Assembly: GCF_947489715.1 (NCBI RefSeq) | Contig: NZ_CANLER010000001.1 | Coordinates: 930,001 to 994,000, forward strand | Direction: 5' to 3' | Source: an uncultured Roseovarius sp. | GTDB taxonomy: Bacteria > Pseudomonadota > Alphaproteobacteria > Rhodobacterales > Rhodobacteraceae | Length of the DNA stretch: 64,000 bases | Shown here: positions 18,740-28,246 of the stretch, piece after piece | Layout: each line of letters starts with the position of its first letter | Position numbering within the stretch: position 1 is the first letter of the stretch | Position numbers and translations under genes: made by a program | The notes under the pieces: generated by a model | What the model was told of the DNA's origin: nothing | Databases searched by the model: none | The model's input: the letters and a program-made list of their open reading frames with translations, nothing else

Positions 18740-18829
18740 AGGGATTTTTCAGCGCTCCCCCCTCATTTCGGGACGGCGGGCGGGGCGTCGTTCGGCCGAA
18801 GACCCTGAACGCGCGCCCGACCGCTCGTC

Positions 18830-19954
18830 CTATTCTGCGGCCTGTGTGGTTTCCGCTTCAATCTCCGCGGCGCGCGTTTCCACTTGCTCGACGATATGAT
18901 CAATCATCTGATCGTTGCTCATCTTGTGACTCTGTTTGCCCGCAAGATAAACCATGCCACTCCCCGCGCCACCACCGGTAAAGCCCACGTCGGTCATCAG
19001 CGCCTCCCCCGGACCATTGACCACGCAACCGATGATGCTCAGGCTCATCGGCGTCTTTATATGCTCCAGCCGCCGTTCCAGAGCCTCGACGGTCTTGATC
19101 ACATCAAATCCCTGGCGCGCGCAACTGGGACAACTGATAATGTTCACCCCCCGGTGTCGCAGCCCAAGAGATTTGAGCATTTCATAGCCCACCTTGACCT
19201 CTTCCACCGGATCAGCGCTCAGCGATACGCGGATCGTATCGCCGATTCCCATCCAAAGAAGATTGCCCATGCCGATGGCCGATTTGATCGTGCCTGACAT
19301 CAAACCGCCCGCTTCGGTGATACCCAGATGGATCGGGGCATCCGTCGCATCGGCAAGCTGCTGATAGGCAGCAGCGGCCATGAAGACATCACTGGCCTTC
19401 ACACTGATTTTGAAGTCGTGGAAATCATTCTCCTGAAGGATACGCATATGCTCCAGCCCGGATTCCACCATCGCGTCCGGGCACGGCTCTCCATATTTAT
19501 CCAGCAGGTGCTTTTCCAAAGATCCGGCATTCACGCCGATTCGCATCGAACAGCCATGATCACGCGCTGCCGCGATCACCTCGCGTACACGATCCTCGGA
19601 ACCGATATTGCCCGGATTGATCCTAAGGCAAGCGGCCCCCGCTTCAGCAGCTTCGATCCCGCGTTTGTAGTGGAAATGAATGTCAGCGACGATTGGCACC
19701 GGGCTTTCACGAACGATCTCTTTCAATGCAGTTGCGCTGGCTTCATCCGGCACTGAAACGCGCACGATATCCGCACCCGCATCTGCCGCAGTCAACACCT
19801 GCGCCACCGTCGCCGCCACATCGCGCGTGTCGGTATTGGTCATCGTCTGCACCGAAATCGGCGCCCCACCCCCGACCGGCACCGAGCCCACCATGATCTG
19901 GCGACTGTTCCGGCGATGGATGTCCCGCCACGGGCGAATAGGGTTCAGCGACAT
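18830..19954 (-). CDS. ispG: 4-hydroxy-3-methylbut-2-enyl diphosphate synthase
   Basis: A 374-residue IspG/GcpE, the [4Fe-4S] enzyme that converts methylerythritol cyclodiphosphate to HMBPP in the MEP isoprenoid pathway. The N-terminal TIM-barrel part has [13 protein letters not shown] and the iron-sulfur domain has CPSC and GCVVNGPGE. It is the short bacterial form without the inserted domain. Together with dxr at 42 kb it shows that isoprenoids are made by the MEP route. A 280-base gap separates it from rodZ upstream, so it probably has its own promoter. Confidence 0.95.
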   Translation of the reverse strand: MSLNPIRPWRDIHRRNSRQIMVGSVPVGGGAPISVQTMTNTDTRDVAATVAQVLTAADAGADIVRVSVPDEASATALKEIVRESPVPIVADIHFHYKRGIEAAEAGAACLRINPGNIGSEDRVREVIAAARDHGCSMRIGVNAGSLEKHLLDKYGEPCPDAMVESGLEHMRILQENDFHDFKISVKASDVFMAAAAYQQLADATDAPIHLGITEAGGLMSGTIKSAIGMGNLLWMGIGDTIRVSLSADPVEEVKVGYEMLKSLGLRHRGVNIISCPSCARQGFDVIKTVEALERRLEHIKTPMSLSIIGCVVNGPGEALMTDVGFTGGGAGSGMVYLAGKQSHKMSNDQMIDHIVEQVETRAAEIEAETTQAAE

Positions 19955-20234
19955 CTTTCATGTCCCGTCATTTCAAAAGATATAACCCCATAGATAGAAC
20001 GCGCGCACCCGTCCCGCAATGCGGCAAAGGCATTGGATTGAGCCTAGGATGAGTTCTGAAAACGGAATGTTCAACCTTTGACGTCGCGAGTTTCAGGCTA
20101 GTAGGTCCATTTTCGCGCTCGCTTGCGCGGCAACTAAAACGGAAACGTACTCGAAATTTTTTGTAAAATTATTCCACAACAATGCTTTGTGTCGCAAAGT
20201 TAAAGCAACGTGTGCAAAGGTTTCTCGCTAAAGG

Positions 20235-21488
20235 TCACTCTTGTGGTGCAACGACCCCAGTCTGCAATTCCGCGACATAGCGTGACAGATCCTGATCGCG
20301 ACTCAAATCCGCGACTTTCAGCTTGTCGGTCAGCATCTCGGCATCCAGTTCCAAGCCGGAGGTGACTGAACCACCCTGTCCTACCGGACCATAATGTTTG
20401 CCATTCACCGCGAAATATATCGAACCCGATTCCCCGGCACGCAATGTCGCAGGTTTTTCGGTCGATGGCACATCATAGCTGTCGCCGGCATTCAGGATGC
20501 CTTCAAAGATGACGCTGCCATCCGAGGCCCGCACCCGTACCCATGCGGGACGTACCGCGACCATTTTCACTCCGGGGGCGGCATCGGCCACAACTTTGGG
20601 GCTGTTGATTACCTGCGGGTCTGGCGCCACCACCGGCTCTACGTCGAAGGGAGAACCATAGCGTCCCGCCACAGCATAACGTTTGTCAGTTTCTGGCAAT
20701 TCGGGGCGCAGTGTGCCCACTTCGGCCGGATTCAGCGTCGAAATCGGCGCGTCGCGCGCCACCATGACCGGCACATCCAGTGCCTCGGGGCGATAAAGAC
20801 GATCAAGACGGTCATCTACCGGCGGTTGGAACCCGCCACCGTCAGCTACCGCCACATCGACATTGTCACCCGTAGTCACCACGCCTTCCAGCGGGTCCAG
20901 ATCGGACAACACATCTGGGGTATTTTCCACCGGTGCAAACTGCACGCGCTGTACTTCGTTCAGAACGCTCCAGCCGCCGTAGCCAATCCCACCAATTAGA
21001 GCGACCAGCACCAGCGCTGATCCAATTGCGCCCGGCTCGATGGACGAGAACATGCCCTCGGATGCGGGGATAAACGGTGTGTTGGGCGATATCAGCGGAT
21101 CACCCCTGCCGACACTGCGCCGGATCGGTTGATCATTGGATTTGCGGATCGAGGACGCCTCGGCAGACATGCCATGTGCCGTCGAAAAGCCGCTTTCGAC
21201 ACAGAAAGACTTGAAAGCCTCATCCGGGTCCATGTTCAGGTAGCGCGCGTAGGACCGCACATAGCCGGGAATGAAGCCTGGGGTGTCAAACGCATCGGGA
21301 TCGGCGTTTTCGATCGCGGCCACGTAATTGGCCTTGATCCGCAATTCACGTTCGACATCAAGTAGGGATTTGCCCATCGTGGCACGCTCACCACGCATGA
21401 CATCGCCTAAACGCAATTCGAAGGCATCAAACCCGCGGGCTTCAACCTCTTCCTTATCGTCATTGCGCGACAAACGACGCCGTATCAT
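20235..21488 (-). CDS. rodZ: RodZ-like helix-turn-helix membrane protein
   Basis: A 417-residue bitopic protein. An N-terminal helix-turn-helix domain (about residues 25-95, GKSLLDVERELRIKANYVAAIE) precedes a linker, a single transmembrane segment near 155-175 (IGSALVLVALIGGIGYGGW) and a periplasmic region. The last 110 residues contain the beta-rich DUF4115-like domain with WVRVRASDGSVIFEG. This is the RodZ plan, linking the MreB cytoskeleton to the wall-synthesis machinery. No mre genes are in view. It lies between hemA and ispG. Confidence 0.85.
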   Translation of the reverse strand: MIRRRLSRNDDKEEVEARGFDAFELRLGDVMRGERATMGKSLLDVERELRIKANYVAAIENADPDAFDTPGFIPGYVRSYARYLNMDPDEAFKSFCVESGFSTAHGMSAEASSIRKSNDQPIRRSVGRGDPLISPNTPFIPASEGMFSSIEPGAIGSALVLVALIGGIGYGGWSVLNEVQRVQFAPVENTPDVLSDLDPLEGVVTTGDNVDVAVADGGGFQPPVDDRLDRLYRPEALDVPVMVARDAPISTLNPAEVGTLRPELPETDKRYAVAGRYGSPFDVEPVVAPDPQVINSPKVVADAAPGVKMVAVRPAWVRVRASDGSVIFEGILNAGDSYDVPSTEKPATLRAGESGSIYFAVNGKHYGPVGQGGSVTSGLELDAEMLTDKLKVADLSRDQDLSRYVAELQTGVVAPQE

Positions 21489-21603
21489 GAACGCTGCCTT
21501 TTTAAAACCTGACTGCCCTGGGTTCGAATTTGCCGATTCGAACTTTTGCCCCGTTATTCAGGTTAGGTTAACACATCGCAATAAACTTTGCACGTAACCC
21601 TAA

Positions 21604-22827
21604 CTAACCCGTTAATTCGGCACGATTTAGCGCACAATGCGACCAAAGTTCGTCCATTGCACGAACCAGGCCGTCCATTTCGTCAGGGCCGTGCACCGGC
21701 GATGGGGTAAAGCGCAGCCGTTCTGTGCCGCGCGGCACGGTCGGGAAATTGATCGGCTGGGCGTAAATCCCGTAGCGTTCAAGCAGCATGTCGCTCAGGA
21801 TTTTGGTGTGCACCGGGTCACCAACGATCACCGGTACGATATGGCTGCCATGGTCAATCAGCGGCAGCCCCAGACCTTTCAGTCGAGTCTTGAGAATCTT
21901 TGCCTGCGTCTGATGTTGTTCCCGCAGCTTATGATCCCGCTTCAGATGCGCGACACTGGCGGCAGCACCAGCCGCAACCGCGGGCGGGATCGACGTGGTA
22001 AAGATGAAACCCGGCGCATAAGAACGCACGGCGTCACACATTTTGGCGGAGGCGGCGATATAGCCGCCCATCACGCCAAAGGCTTTGGCCAATGTGCCGT
22101 TGATGATGTCCAGACGGTGCATCAGCCGGTCCCGTTCAGCCACACCGGCCCCGCGGGGGCCGTACATGCCAACCGCGTGCACCTCGTCGATATAGGTCAG
22201 TGCGCCGAATTCGTCGGCCAGGTCGCAGATCGCTTCGATGGGGCCAAAATCGCCATCCATCGAATAAACCGATTCGAAGGCGATCAGCTTGGGCGTCGCG
22301 GGATCATCCGCCGCCATAAGCTCGCGCAGGTGATCAACGTCATTGTGCCGGAAAATCCGCTTTGCCCCGCCGTTGCGGCGCACACCTTCGATCATCGACG
22401 CATGGTTCAATTCGTCCGAGTAAATGATCAGGCCAGGGAAAAGCTTGGGCAGCGTGCTCAATGTCGCGTCATTGGCAATATACGCGCTGGTAAAGAGCAG
22501 GGCCGCTTCCTTGCCGTGCAAATCCGCCAGCTCGGCCTCAAGCCGCTTGTGATACACCGTGGTGCCACTGATATTGCGCGTCCCGCCCGATCCGGCGCCG
22601 GTCGCGTCAATCGCCTCGTGCATGGCCTCCAGAACGACAGGGTTTTGCCCCATGCCCAGATAGTCATTGCCGCACCAAACCGTGATCTGTTGTTCCGTCC
22701 CGTCCGGCCGACGCCACATGGCGTGGGGGAAATTGCCCTGGCGGCGCTCAATGTCGATGAAAGTCCGGTAGCGACCTTCTTCATGCAACCGTCCGATCGC
22801 GTCATCCAGCTTGGCGGAATAATCCAC
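21604..22827 (-). CDS. hemA: 5-aminolevulinate synthase
   Basis: A 407-residue PLP enzyme condensing glycine and succinyl-CoA to 5-aminolevulinate, the first step of tetrapyrrole synthesis by the C4 (Shemin) route of alphaproteobacteria. Family blocks include [51 protein letters not shown] and the PLP Lys in GTLAKAFG. I chose the GTG at 22827: it yields the usual MDY beginning and 407 residues, and GAGGGG lies six bases upstream. An ATG two codons earlier would put that site against the start, and a longer frame reaches 22896. An FNR-type box lies upstream. Confidence 0.94.
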   Translation of the reverse strand: MDYSAKLDDAIGRLHEEGRYRTFIDIERRQGNFPHAMWRRPDGTEQQITVWCGNDYLGMGQNPVVLEAMHEAIDATGAGSGGTRNISGTTVYHKRLEAELADLHGKEAALLFTSAYIANDATLSTLPKLFPGLIIYSDELNHASMIEGVRRNGGAKRIFRHNDVDHLRELMAADDPATPKLIAFESVYSMDGDFGPIEAICDLADEFGALTYIDEVHAVGMYGPRGAGVAERDRLMHRLDIINGTLAKAFGVMGGYIAASAKMCDAVRSYAPGFIFTTSIPPAVAAGAAASVAHLKRDHKLREQHQTQAKILKTRLKGLGLPLIDHGSHIVPVIVGDPVHTKILSDMLLERYGIYAQPINFPTVPRGTERLRFTPSPVHGPDEMDGLVRAMDELWSHCALNRAELTG

Positions 22828-22968
22828 GGGCATCCCCTCTTTCTGTCCAGTTACCGGTTTGGGCACAAAGGCCGACAGCACCGGTATTTTATCCATCTCT
22901 GGCAAGTTCCGATAGTTATAGAAACCTTACCCTTCCGGCAATAGTTACAAAATGCCGCTGCCCCTGCC

Positions 22969-22982
22969 TTGACTTGAGTCAA
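22969..22982. promoter_or_regulatory. FNR/FnrL-type binding site upstream of hemA
   Basis: TTGACTTGAGTCAA matches the core TTGA-N6-TCAA of FNR/FnrL sites as a perfect dyad, with C/G instead of T/A at the fifth positions of the consensus TTGAT-N4-ATCAA. It is 142 bases upstream of the hemA GTG and 70 upstream of the divergent M20 peptidase. Oxygen control of hemA by FnrL is known in Rhodobacter; action on this site is inferred. Confidence 0.6.
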
Positions 22983-23051
22983 GCCGCTGGACAGCGCCGC
23001 ACCGCCTGATACGGTCGCGCCTGATCAATCACAAATTTCAGGGCTTATTCC

Positions 23052-24428
23052 ATGTCTCTTCCCGCCGTTTTATCTCGCATTGACGACCAATTGCCCGACG
23101 CGCTTGACCGTCTCATGGGCTTACTGCGCATCCAGTCGATCTCGACTGATCCAGCCTATGCGCAACCTTGCCAGGACGCCGCCGACTGGTTGGTAGCTGA
23201 CCTGCAAAGCATTGGTATTGATGCAAAAAAACGCCCAACCACCGGGCACCCGATGGTTGTTGGCCATATAGACGGGCCCGGCCCGCACCTGCTGTTTTAT
23301 GGCCACTACGATGTACAACCGGTTGATCCGCTGAACCTTTGGCACAGCGATCCGTTTGATCCGCAACTCGAAGATACCGCCAAAGACCGCGTCATCCGGG
23401 GGCGCGGTTCATCGGATGATAAGGGCCAGCTGATGACCTTTGTCGAAGCCTGCCGCGCCTACAAGCATGTGAATGGCGCGTTACCTTGTCGCATCACGTT
23501 TTTCTTTGAGGGCGAAGAGGAATCCGGCTCCCCTTCCCTTATCCCTTTCATGAAGGAAAACGCCGCCGAACTGGGCGCGGACCTGGCCCTCGTTTGCGAC
23601 ACGTCGATGGTGGCGCCGGGCGTGCCGTCGATCGCCTCGCAACTGCGCGGCATGCTGAAGGATGAATTCACCGTGCACGGGCCCCGCATCGACTTGCATT
23701 CGGGCCATTACGGCGGCCCCGGGCTGAACCCACTGCGCGAGCTGTCGCGCATTATCGCGTCCTTCCATGACGATCAGGGCCGTGTTGCCGTCGACGGTTT
23801 CTATGACGGCGTCCACGAAGTGCCCGACGATCTGCTGCGCCAATGGGAAAGCTGCGGCTTCAACGAGACCGATTATCTGAATTCAGTCGGCTACACCCAA
23901 CCGCATGGTGAGAAAGGCTATTCCACCCTTGTCCAGCAATGGGCCCGCCCGACGCTTGAGATCAACGGCATCTGGGGTGGTTATCAGGGCGCTGGCAGCA
24001 AGACCGTGATCCCGGCCGAGGCGCATTGCAAACTGACCTGCCGTCTGGTCGGCGACATGGACCCCGACGATCTGCGCCGCAAAATCCGCGCACATGTCGA
24101 TGCGCAACTCGCCCCCGACACCCGCGTCACCTGGGATGGCGACCTCGAAGGGGCGCCGGCGGCGGTGATGAACATTTCCCGGCCCGAGTTCGAAAAAGCC
24201 CGTCAGGCGCTCAGTGACGAATGGAACCGAGAGGCGGTGTTCTGTGGCATGGGCGGCTCGATCCCGATCGTGGGGTTCTTCAAAGAGATTCTGGGCCTTG
24301 ATTCCATGCTGATCGGTTTCGCCAACGAAGATGATGCAATCCATTCGCCGAATGAAAAATACAACGTCGAAAGCTTCCACAAGGGTATGCGCAGCTGGGC
24401 ACGCGTGCTGGATGCGCTGGCCGGATAA
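23052..24428 (+). CDS. M20 family metallopeptidase/dipeptidase
   Basis: A 458-residue two-zinc hydrolase of the M20 peptidase family. The metal ligands and catalytic residues are visible in order: GHYDVQ (His, then catalytic Asp), RGSSDDKG (bridging Asp), EGEEESGS (general-base Glu and ligand Glu), CDTS (Asp) and the late His in DAIHSPNEKY. The inserted dimerisation domain carries DLHSGHYGG. Length fits the long dipeptidase branch (PepV/carnosinase-like), not DapE. It is cytoplasmic and divergent from hemA, with a strong hairpin nine bases after its stop. Confidence 0.9.
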   Translation: MSLPAVLSRIDDQLPDALDRLMGLLRIQSISTDPAYAQPCQDAADWLVADLQSIGIDAKKRPTTGHPMVVGHIDGPGPHLLFYGHYDVQPVDPLNLWHSDPFDPQLEDTAKDRVIRGRGSSDDKGQLMTFVEACRAYKHVNGALPCRITFFFEGEEESGSPSLIPFMKENAAELGADLALVCDTSMVAPGVPSIASQLRGMLKDEFTVHGPRIDLHSGHYGGPGLNPLRELSRIIASFHDDQGRVAVDGFYDGVHEVPDDLLRQWESCGFNETDYLNSVGYTQPHGEKGYSTLVQQWARPTLEINGIWGGYQGAGSKTVIPAEAHCKLTCRLVGDMDPDDLRRKIRAHVDAQLAPDTRVTWDGDLEGAPAAVMNISRPEFEKARQALSDEWNREAVFCGMGGSIPIVGFFKEILGLDSMLIGFANEDDAIHSPNEKYNVESFHKGMRSWARVLDALAG

Positions 24429-24436
24429 TCACAGCC

Positions 24437-24466
24437 ATCGCGCGGGTCGATCAAGGCCCGCGCGAT
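24437..24466. terminator. GC-rich hairpin between convergent genes
   Basis: ATCGCGCGGG and CCCGCGCGAT are perfect ten-base inverted arms around a ten-base loop. It lies between the convergent M20 peptidase and DUF900 hydrolase genes. No T-run follows on either strand, so it may terminate without a U-tract or protect 3' ends. Confidence 0.5.
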
Positions 24467-24518
24467 AGGGCGGCCGGACAGTTTCCTGAAACCATCCGCC
24501 CTGTCGATCACGACATCT

Positions 24519-25634
24519 TTAGTGACGCAGAATTCGGATTGGCACCTTGTAAAGAATGTCCCCGATACGGGAATTGTGACTGGCATCGAAGCGGCCCGAT
24601 GATTTGAGACCCGTCCCGATAAGTTGCACGACATCCGGAGAGCCTGCAAATTTCGAATGGCTGCCCGAGCTTGAGTTTTCGATTTTGGATAAATCAATAA
24701 CTGTCACCCCAAGGTTCTCAAGCTGTTCGGCCTCAAACGCGCCGACACGCGGGATACCACCAGCAATAAGGCGCGAAAATTTCAGCGCGCGGTCATCTGC
24801 CGAGATAAAGATATACATCTTGTCCTTGATCGACTGAGGCAGCAGGGAAATCTGCGTGCGAAAAAGGTCAATATCGATATCCGGCGAGGCCAGCATGATA
24901 TGGTTTATGGCCTTCCGGCTGCCCAATCGCCCTGCCTGCTGTGCGTCAACCAGCCCCTCCATGGTCAGGAACGCCCCCATGGAGTGACCCAGAATGTCGA
25001 TGCCTTCGGCCTTGGTGCGCGACAGGATATCGGACATCTCCTTCAACTTGACGCGCGCCACCAGAGCGCTGTTGAGGTCATAGACATACCGGGGCGCCTT
25101 GGCCGCTGACGCCCAGTCATACAGAACCGCAACGCCCTGAAACTCGGTATCCTCGACGAATTGCGTCAGTCGCAACACCGCGTCGCTGGTCGTGTTATTG
25201 TACCCGTGAATAAAGATCAGAAGCCTGCGCTGCCCTCTCGGGTATTTGGCAAGGGCGCGATTCACATCCGCGATGAAAGCGTTTTCGCTCTTGTAGATAT
25301 GCGGATTGACGACCGCGAATTCCCGGCGCGGATCCGGGGGAAGGCTCCGGGCCCGCTCCAATTCTCCCAAAACGTGATTTGGCGGCACCGTAACATCCAC
25401 CGAGGCCAGGCCAAGCTTGTTGGCCCGTTGGGCGGAGAAAAGAACACCCGTCGCCTCGAAGGGCTGGCGCGTCGTGGTAATGAAAATCTGGTGCTTGCTG
25501 ACTTCTGGGACCGAGGCGGCAGGAAATTCCGGGTTATCGACCCCAAGCAGTTCGGGCGGACGCCCGCATCCCACAAGAACCGTTGCAATCATCACCAGAT
25601 AGAAAGCGAAAAAAGGCAGTCTTTTTGTTGTCAT
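24519..25634 (-). CDS. Alpha/beta hydrolase lipoprotein (DUF900-like)
   Basis: A 371-residue protein with a lipoprotein signal whose lipobox LVGC places the modified Cys at residue 23. The rest is an alpha/beta hydrolase of the DUF900 type: FIHGYNN near 142, the nucleophile elbow GHSMG with Ser218, and a downstream SPDIDIDLF block typical of that family. The acid and His are presumably in ADDRA and SHNSR or SHSK; I cannot fix them. Its substrate is unknown. It is likely tethered to a membrane facing the periplasm. The gene is followed by the hairpin at 24437. Confidence 0.83.
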   Translation of the reverse strand: MTTKRLPFFAFYLVMIATVLVGCGRPPELLGVDNPEFPAASVPEVSKHQIFITTTRQPFEATGVLFSAQRANKLGLASVDVTVPPNHVLGELERARSLPPDPRREFAVVNPHIYKSENAFIADVNRALAKYPRGQRRLLIFIHGYNNTTSDAVLRLTQFVEDTEFQGVAVLYDWASAAKAPRYVYDLNSALVARVKLKEMSDILSRTKAEGIDILGHSMGAFLTMEGLVDAQQAGRLGSRKAINHIMLASPDIDIDLFRTQISLLPQSIKDKMYIFISADDRALKFSRLIAGGIPRVGAFEAEQLENLGVTVIDLSKIENSSSGSHSKFAGSPDVVQLIGTGLKSSGRFDASHNSRIGDILYKVPIRILRH

Positions 25635-25756
25635 TTCAGCCCCCCAATCCCGGGAAAATTAATGGATGCTGAAAAAGGCGCAAGTAATTTCGAAAATAGT
25701 CAACCGCGCGGGCCTCTTGGCTATGGCCGCGCACGGACGCACCGTCCTCAGTTCTG

Positions 25757-26230
25757 CTACTGCAATTGCGCCATCATCGTATCAGCAAGCTCAGCCGGTC
25801 CCAGCCCGGCGGCCAGACCAATCAACATCCCAAGGGCAAAGGGAATGCGCGCCGGTTCGCTTAGCACCCGGAACGTGGCGCGTTGCAGCTTGAAGGCAAA
25901 AAATATCAGGACAAAAATGATCGCCACGGCAATTCCCGCCATGATGGTCGAGGTGAAGGGCGCCAAAATGTCCGTGCCATCCAGCAGCAGATGAATATCC
26001 GACATCCGCCGCACCAGCATGAAACTTGCAAACATCAGCAGAAAGCCCGCGCCAAACCGGATGGGTTTACCGACCCCCATACCTGCGGATTTGCCACCGG
26101 CTTTCGATTTTTTGGAACTGATCTGTTTTTCCACCTCTTCCGAGACGCCCGCCAGCATTCTCTCCGTCACAGGCCGCGACTGGGCCTTTTCGATCCGCTG
26201 CAAACGTTCTGCGAAACTCGTCTGTACCAT
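25757..26230 (-). CDS. Hypothetical membrane protein (157 aa)
   Basis: The ATG at 26230 has GAGGG five bases upstream and gives MVQTSFAERLQRIEKAQSRP, a better start than a longer cysteine-rich frame. The first 65 residues are charged and helical, with a Lys/Ser/Gly linker at about 42-55. Three hydrophobic segments follow (about 58-78, 85-110 and 122-145). I recognise no family. It lies upstream of the DUF900 lipoprotein on the same strand, 122 bases away. Confidence 0.7.
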   Translation of the reverse strand: MVQTSFAERLQRIEKAQSRPVTERMLAGVSEEVEKQISSKKSKAGGKSAGMGVGKPIRFGAGFLLMFASFMLVRRMSDIHLLLDGTDILAPFTSTIMAGIAVAIIFVLIFFAFKLQRATFRVLSEPARIPFALGMLIGLAAGLGPAELADTMMAQLQ

Positions 26231-26410
26231 GATGCCCTCGTTCAGTCGCTTTCTGATTGCACCCGAAATCTGGCAACAATCTGGCAGACAGGCGGAGAGA
26301 ATGAGAATATCCATTACAGGAAGATTTAACGGCCCGACATCAACGGGTTACAGCCACGTGATCACCTGTGTAAACTTGAACCGGATTGACCCTTGCAAAA
26401 GGCCACCTGC

Positions 26411-27277
26411 ATGACGATTCCCGGTTTCACCGACCATGTCGAGATCCTTGACCAGACCCGGATCGCCTTTTCCAAGGGCGGCAACGGCCCACCACTTTTG
26501 CTCCTACACGGTTTCCCCCAGACCCGTGCCATGTGGGCCCGCATTGCCCCTGCGCTCAGCCGTCGCCATACGGTCATCTGCCCTGATCTGCGCGGCTATG
26601 GCGACAGCGGCAAGCCCACTGGCGTCGCCGCATACACGTTCCGTGAGATGGCGCAGGACCAACAGGCGCTGTTACACCATCTCGGCTTTGAACGTGCGGC
26701 GGTGATCGGCCACGATCGGGGCGCGCGCGTCGCCCACCGTCTGGCGCTGGATGCCCCCGAACTGGTGAGCCGTTTGGCGCTGCTCGATATCATCCCGACC
26801 CACACGCTTCTGGCCGATCTGCGCCGCGATGTAGCCAAGGCCTATTACCACTGGTTCTTTCTGGCCCAGCCCGAGCCCTTTCCCGAAACCATGATCGGCC
26901 ATGATCCGGACGCCTATTACCATTCCTGCCTGCTGGGCTGGGGCGGTGCCGCGCTAAACGATTTTGACGACGACGCGTTAGCCGCCTATCGCACCGCCTG
27001 GCGCGACCCGCAGACAATCCGCGCCATGTGCGACGATTACCGTGCTGCCATTGAATACGATTTCGACCATGACGCCGCGGATCTGGACAAACGCATCCCC
27101 TGCCCCACGCTGATCCTCTACGGGGCCGAGGGCGCGATGGCCCGCGCCTATGACGTGCCTGCCACATGGGCGGGGAAATGTACGGAGATCACCGCCCGAA
27201 CCGTCCCCGGCGGCCATTTCTTTCCCGATACCAATCCGGATGACACCCTTGCCACCCTGCAAGCGTTTCTGTCGTAG
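26411..27277 (+). CDS. Alpha/beta hydrolase, haloacetate dehalogenase-like
   Basis: A 288-residue alpha/beta hydrolase whose nucleophile is Asp102 in GHDRGARVAHR, not Ser. The residues that define fluoroacetate dehalogenases are all present at matching spacing: Arg103 and Arg106 for the carboxylate, His147-Trp148 (AYYHWFF) and Tyr210 (DDYRAA) for the halide pocket, and His269 in GGHFF as the base. Such enzymes hydrolyse haloacetates to glycolate. An epoxide hydrolase is less likely because of the HW pair. The ATG at 26411 with AAAAGG upstream is preferred to a TTG at 26393. It stands alone, with a weak terminator-like hairpin 80 bases downstream. Confidence 0.85.
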   Translation: MTIPGFTDHVEILDQTRIAFSKGGNGPPLLLLHGFPQTRAMWARIAPALSRRHTVICPDLRGYGDSGKPTGVAAYTFREMAQDQQALLHHLGFERAAVIGHDRGARVAHRLALDAPELVSRLALLDIIPTHTLLADLRRDVAKAYYHWFFLAQPEPFPETMIGHDPDAYYHSCLLGWGGAALNDFDDDALAAYRTAWRDPQTIRAMCDDYRAAIEYDFDHDAADLDKRIPCPTLILYGAEGAMARAYDVPATWAGKCTEITARTVPGGHFFPDTNPDDTLATLQAFLS

Positions 27278-27355
27278 CTGGTAAGACCCGAAAACCAGAT
27301 TGCGGCCCGTTTCAATCGTAGCATCCTTGCCCGTAATCAAGGAGCTTTAGCGACA

Positions 27356-27379
27356 CCGCCCCCATGGGCGGGCGCTTTT
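27356..27379 (+). terminator. Possible terminator after the dehalogenase-like gene
   Basis: CCGCCC and GGGCGG are perfect arms around a CCAT loop, followed after GCGC by only four T residues. It lies 79 bases after the hydrolase stop. The short T-run makes this a weak call. Confidence 0.35.
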
Positions 27380-27526
27380 GCGACGTTACTCAAGCAACAG
27401 GCGTTAGATGTATGCGGCGCGATCAAGTGGCAGATAGAAATGAAAGCGCGCCCACCCGCAGTCGGGCGCCGCCCTCTTATTATGACAGTTCAAATGTTCG
27501 CTGTGAGCCCAAATCATCCCAAGACT

Positions 27527-27976
27527 TCAAATGGACTTTCGAAGTTCCAATTTGCCGTCTTTCTGCGAAGTGTAGCCAAAACTCTCGTAAAATTTTTTGG
27601 CCGTTACGGTACTTTCCAAAAAACACTCGTTTGCACCTTTGTCGCGCACATATGCTTCTAGGGTTCGCAAGACTGCTTTGCTTACACCGGAAAATCGAGC
27701 GTCCGGACTAACATAATTGAGTAAAACCTCACCTTTCTCGCTGACCATGCCCACACCGACAATTTCGTTATTCTTTATTGCCACATAAACAGCGGCGTCA
27801 TCCCGGGCTAGCCACGTCGTCCAAGCCCGCTCCGTCTTGTTTGAAATCCAATCCGAAATCTCATCGGGGTCATTATTGTGGTCTGGTTCACAGAGTTCAA
27901 AAATCGAGCGGCAGAGGACTTCAATAGCCTCTTTGGCGTCAGCTTCGCACCCCTCACGAATTGAAACTTCATACAC
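27527..27976 (-). CDS. GNAT family N-acetyltransferase
   Basis: A 149-residue single-domain GNAT. The core runs from YEVSIREGCEADA through a central strand (VYVAIKNNEIVGVGMV), an acetyl-CoA-binding region NYVSPDARFSGVSKAVLRTLE in place of the usual Q/RxxGxG/A, and the C-terminal FLESTVTAKKFYESFGY, a classic GNAT ending. The base composition is visibly lower in GC than the neighbours, and the gene sits beside tandem tRNA-Asp genes, so acquisition by transfer is possible. The substrate is unknown. Confidence 0.8.
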   Translation of the reverse strand: MYEVSIREGCEADAKEAIEVLCRSIFELCEPDHNNDPDEISDWISNKTERAWTTWLARDDAAVYVAIKNNEIVGVGMVSEKGEVLLNYVSPDARFSGVSKAVLRTLEAYVRDKGANECFLESTVTAKKFYESFGYTSQKDGKLELRKSI

Positions 27977-28136
27977 TCTGTTGCCTCCACCTCACGGTAG
28001 GCAGATTACGAAGCGTGTTTAAGAACATCAATGGCAGCAAAGTCCGCAGAGCAGGCCTTGTGAATTTTCCAGTCAACGGACGGCTTCCAACGCCAATTCT
28101 CAGAACCGCTAGGTCTTCATCTGTTCGAAAGGAAAG

Positions 28137-28213
28137 TGGCGCGGTTGACGGGGCTCGAACCCGCGACCCCCGGCGTGACAGGCCGGTACTCTAACCAACT
28201 GAGCTACAACCGC
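28137..28213 (-). tRNA. tRNA-Asp(GTC), copy 1
   Basis: A 77-base gene with the CCA end encoded. The acceptor stem pairs GCGGTTG with CAACCGC, the D-loop reads AGCTCAGTTGGTTAGAGT, the anticodon stem pairs CCGGC with GCCGG around CTGTCAC (anticodon GTC) and the T-arm has GGTTCGAGCC. The discriminator base is G, as expected for Asp. It is identical to the second copy 33 bases upstream on the same strand. Confidence 0.97.
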
Positions 28214-28246
28214 GCTGACGCGTCAGAAACCGATGCGGGGCAGTGG

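Noticed and set aside
22828..22905. N-terminal extension of HemA (TTG at 22905 or ATG at 22896)
   Set aside because: The extension is not typical of the family; GTG at 22827 gives 407 residues and has GAGGGG at proper spacing.
21637..22944. 435-codon plus-strand frame opposite hemA
   Set aside because: Antisense shadow of the clearly recognisable 5-aminolevulinate synthase.
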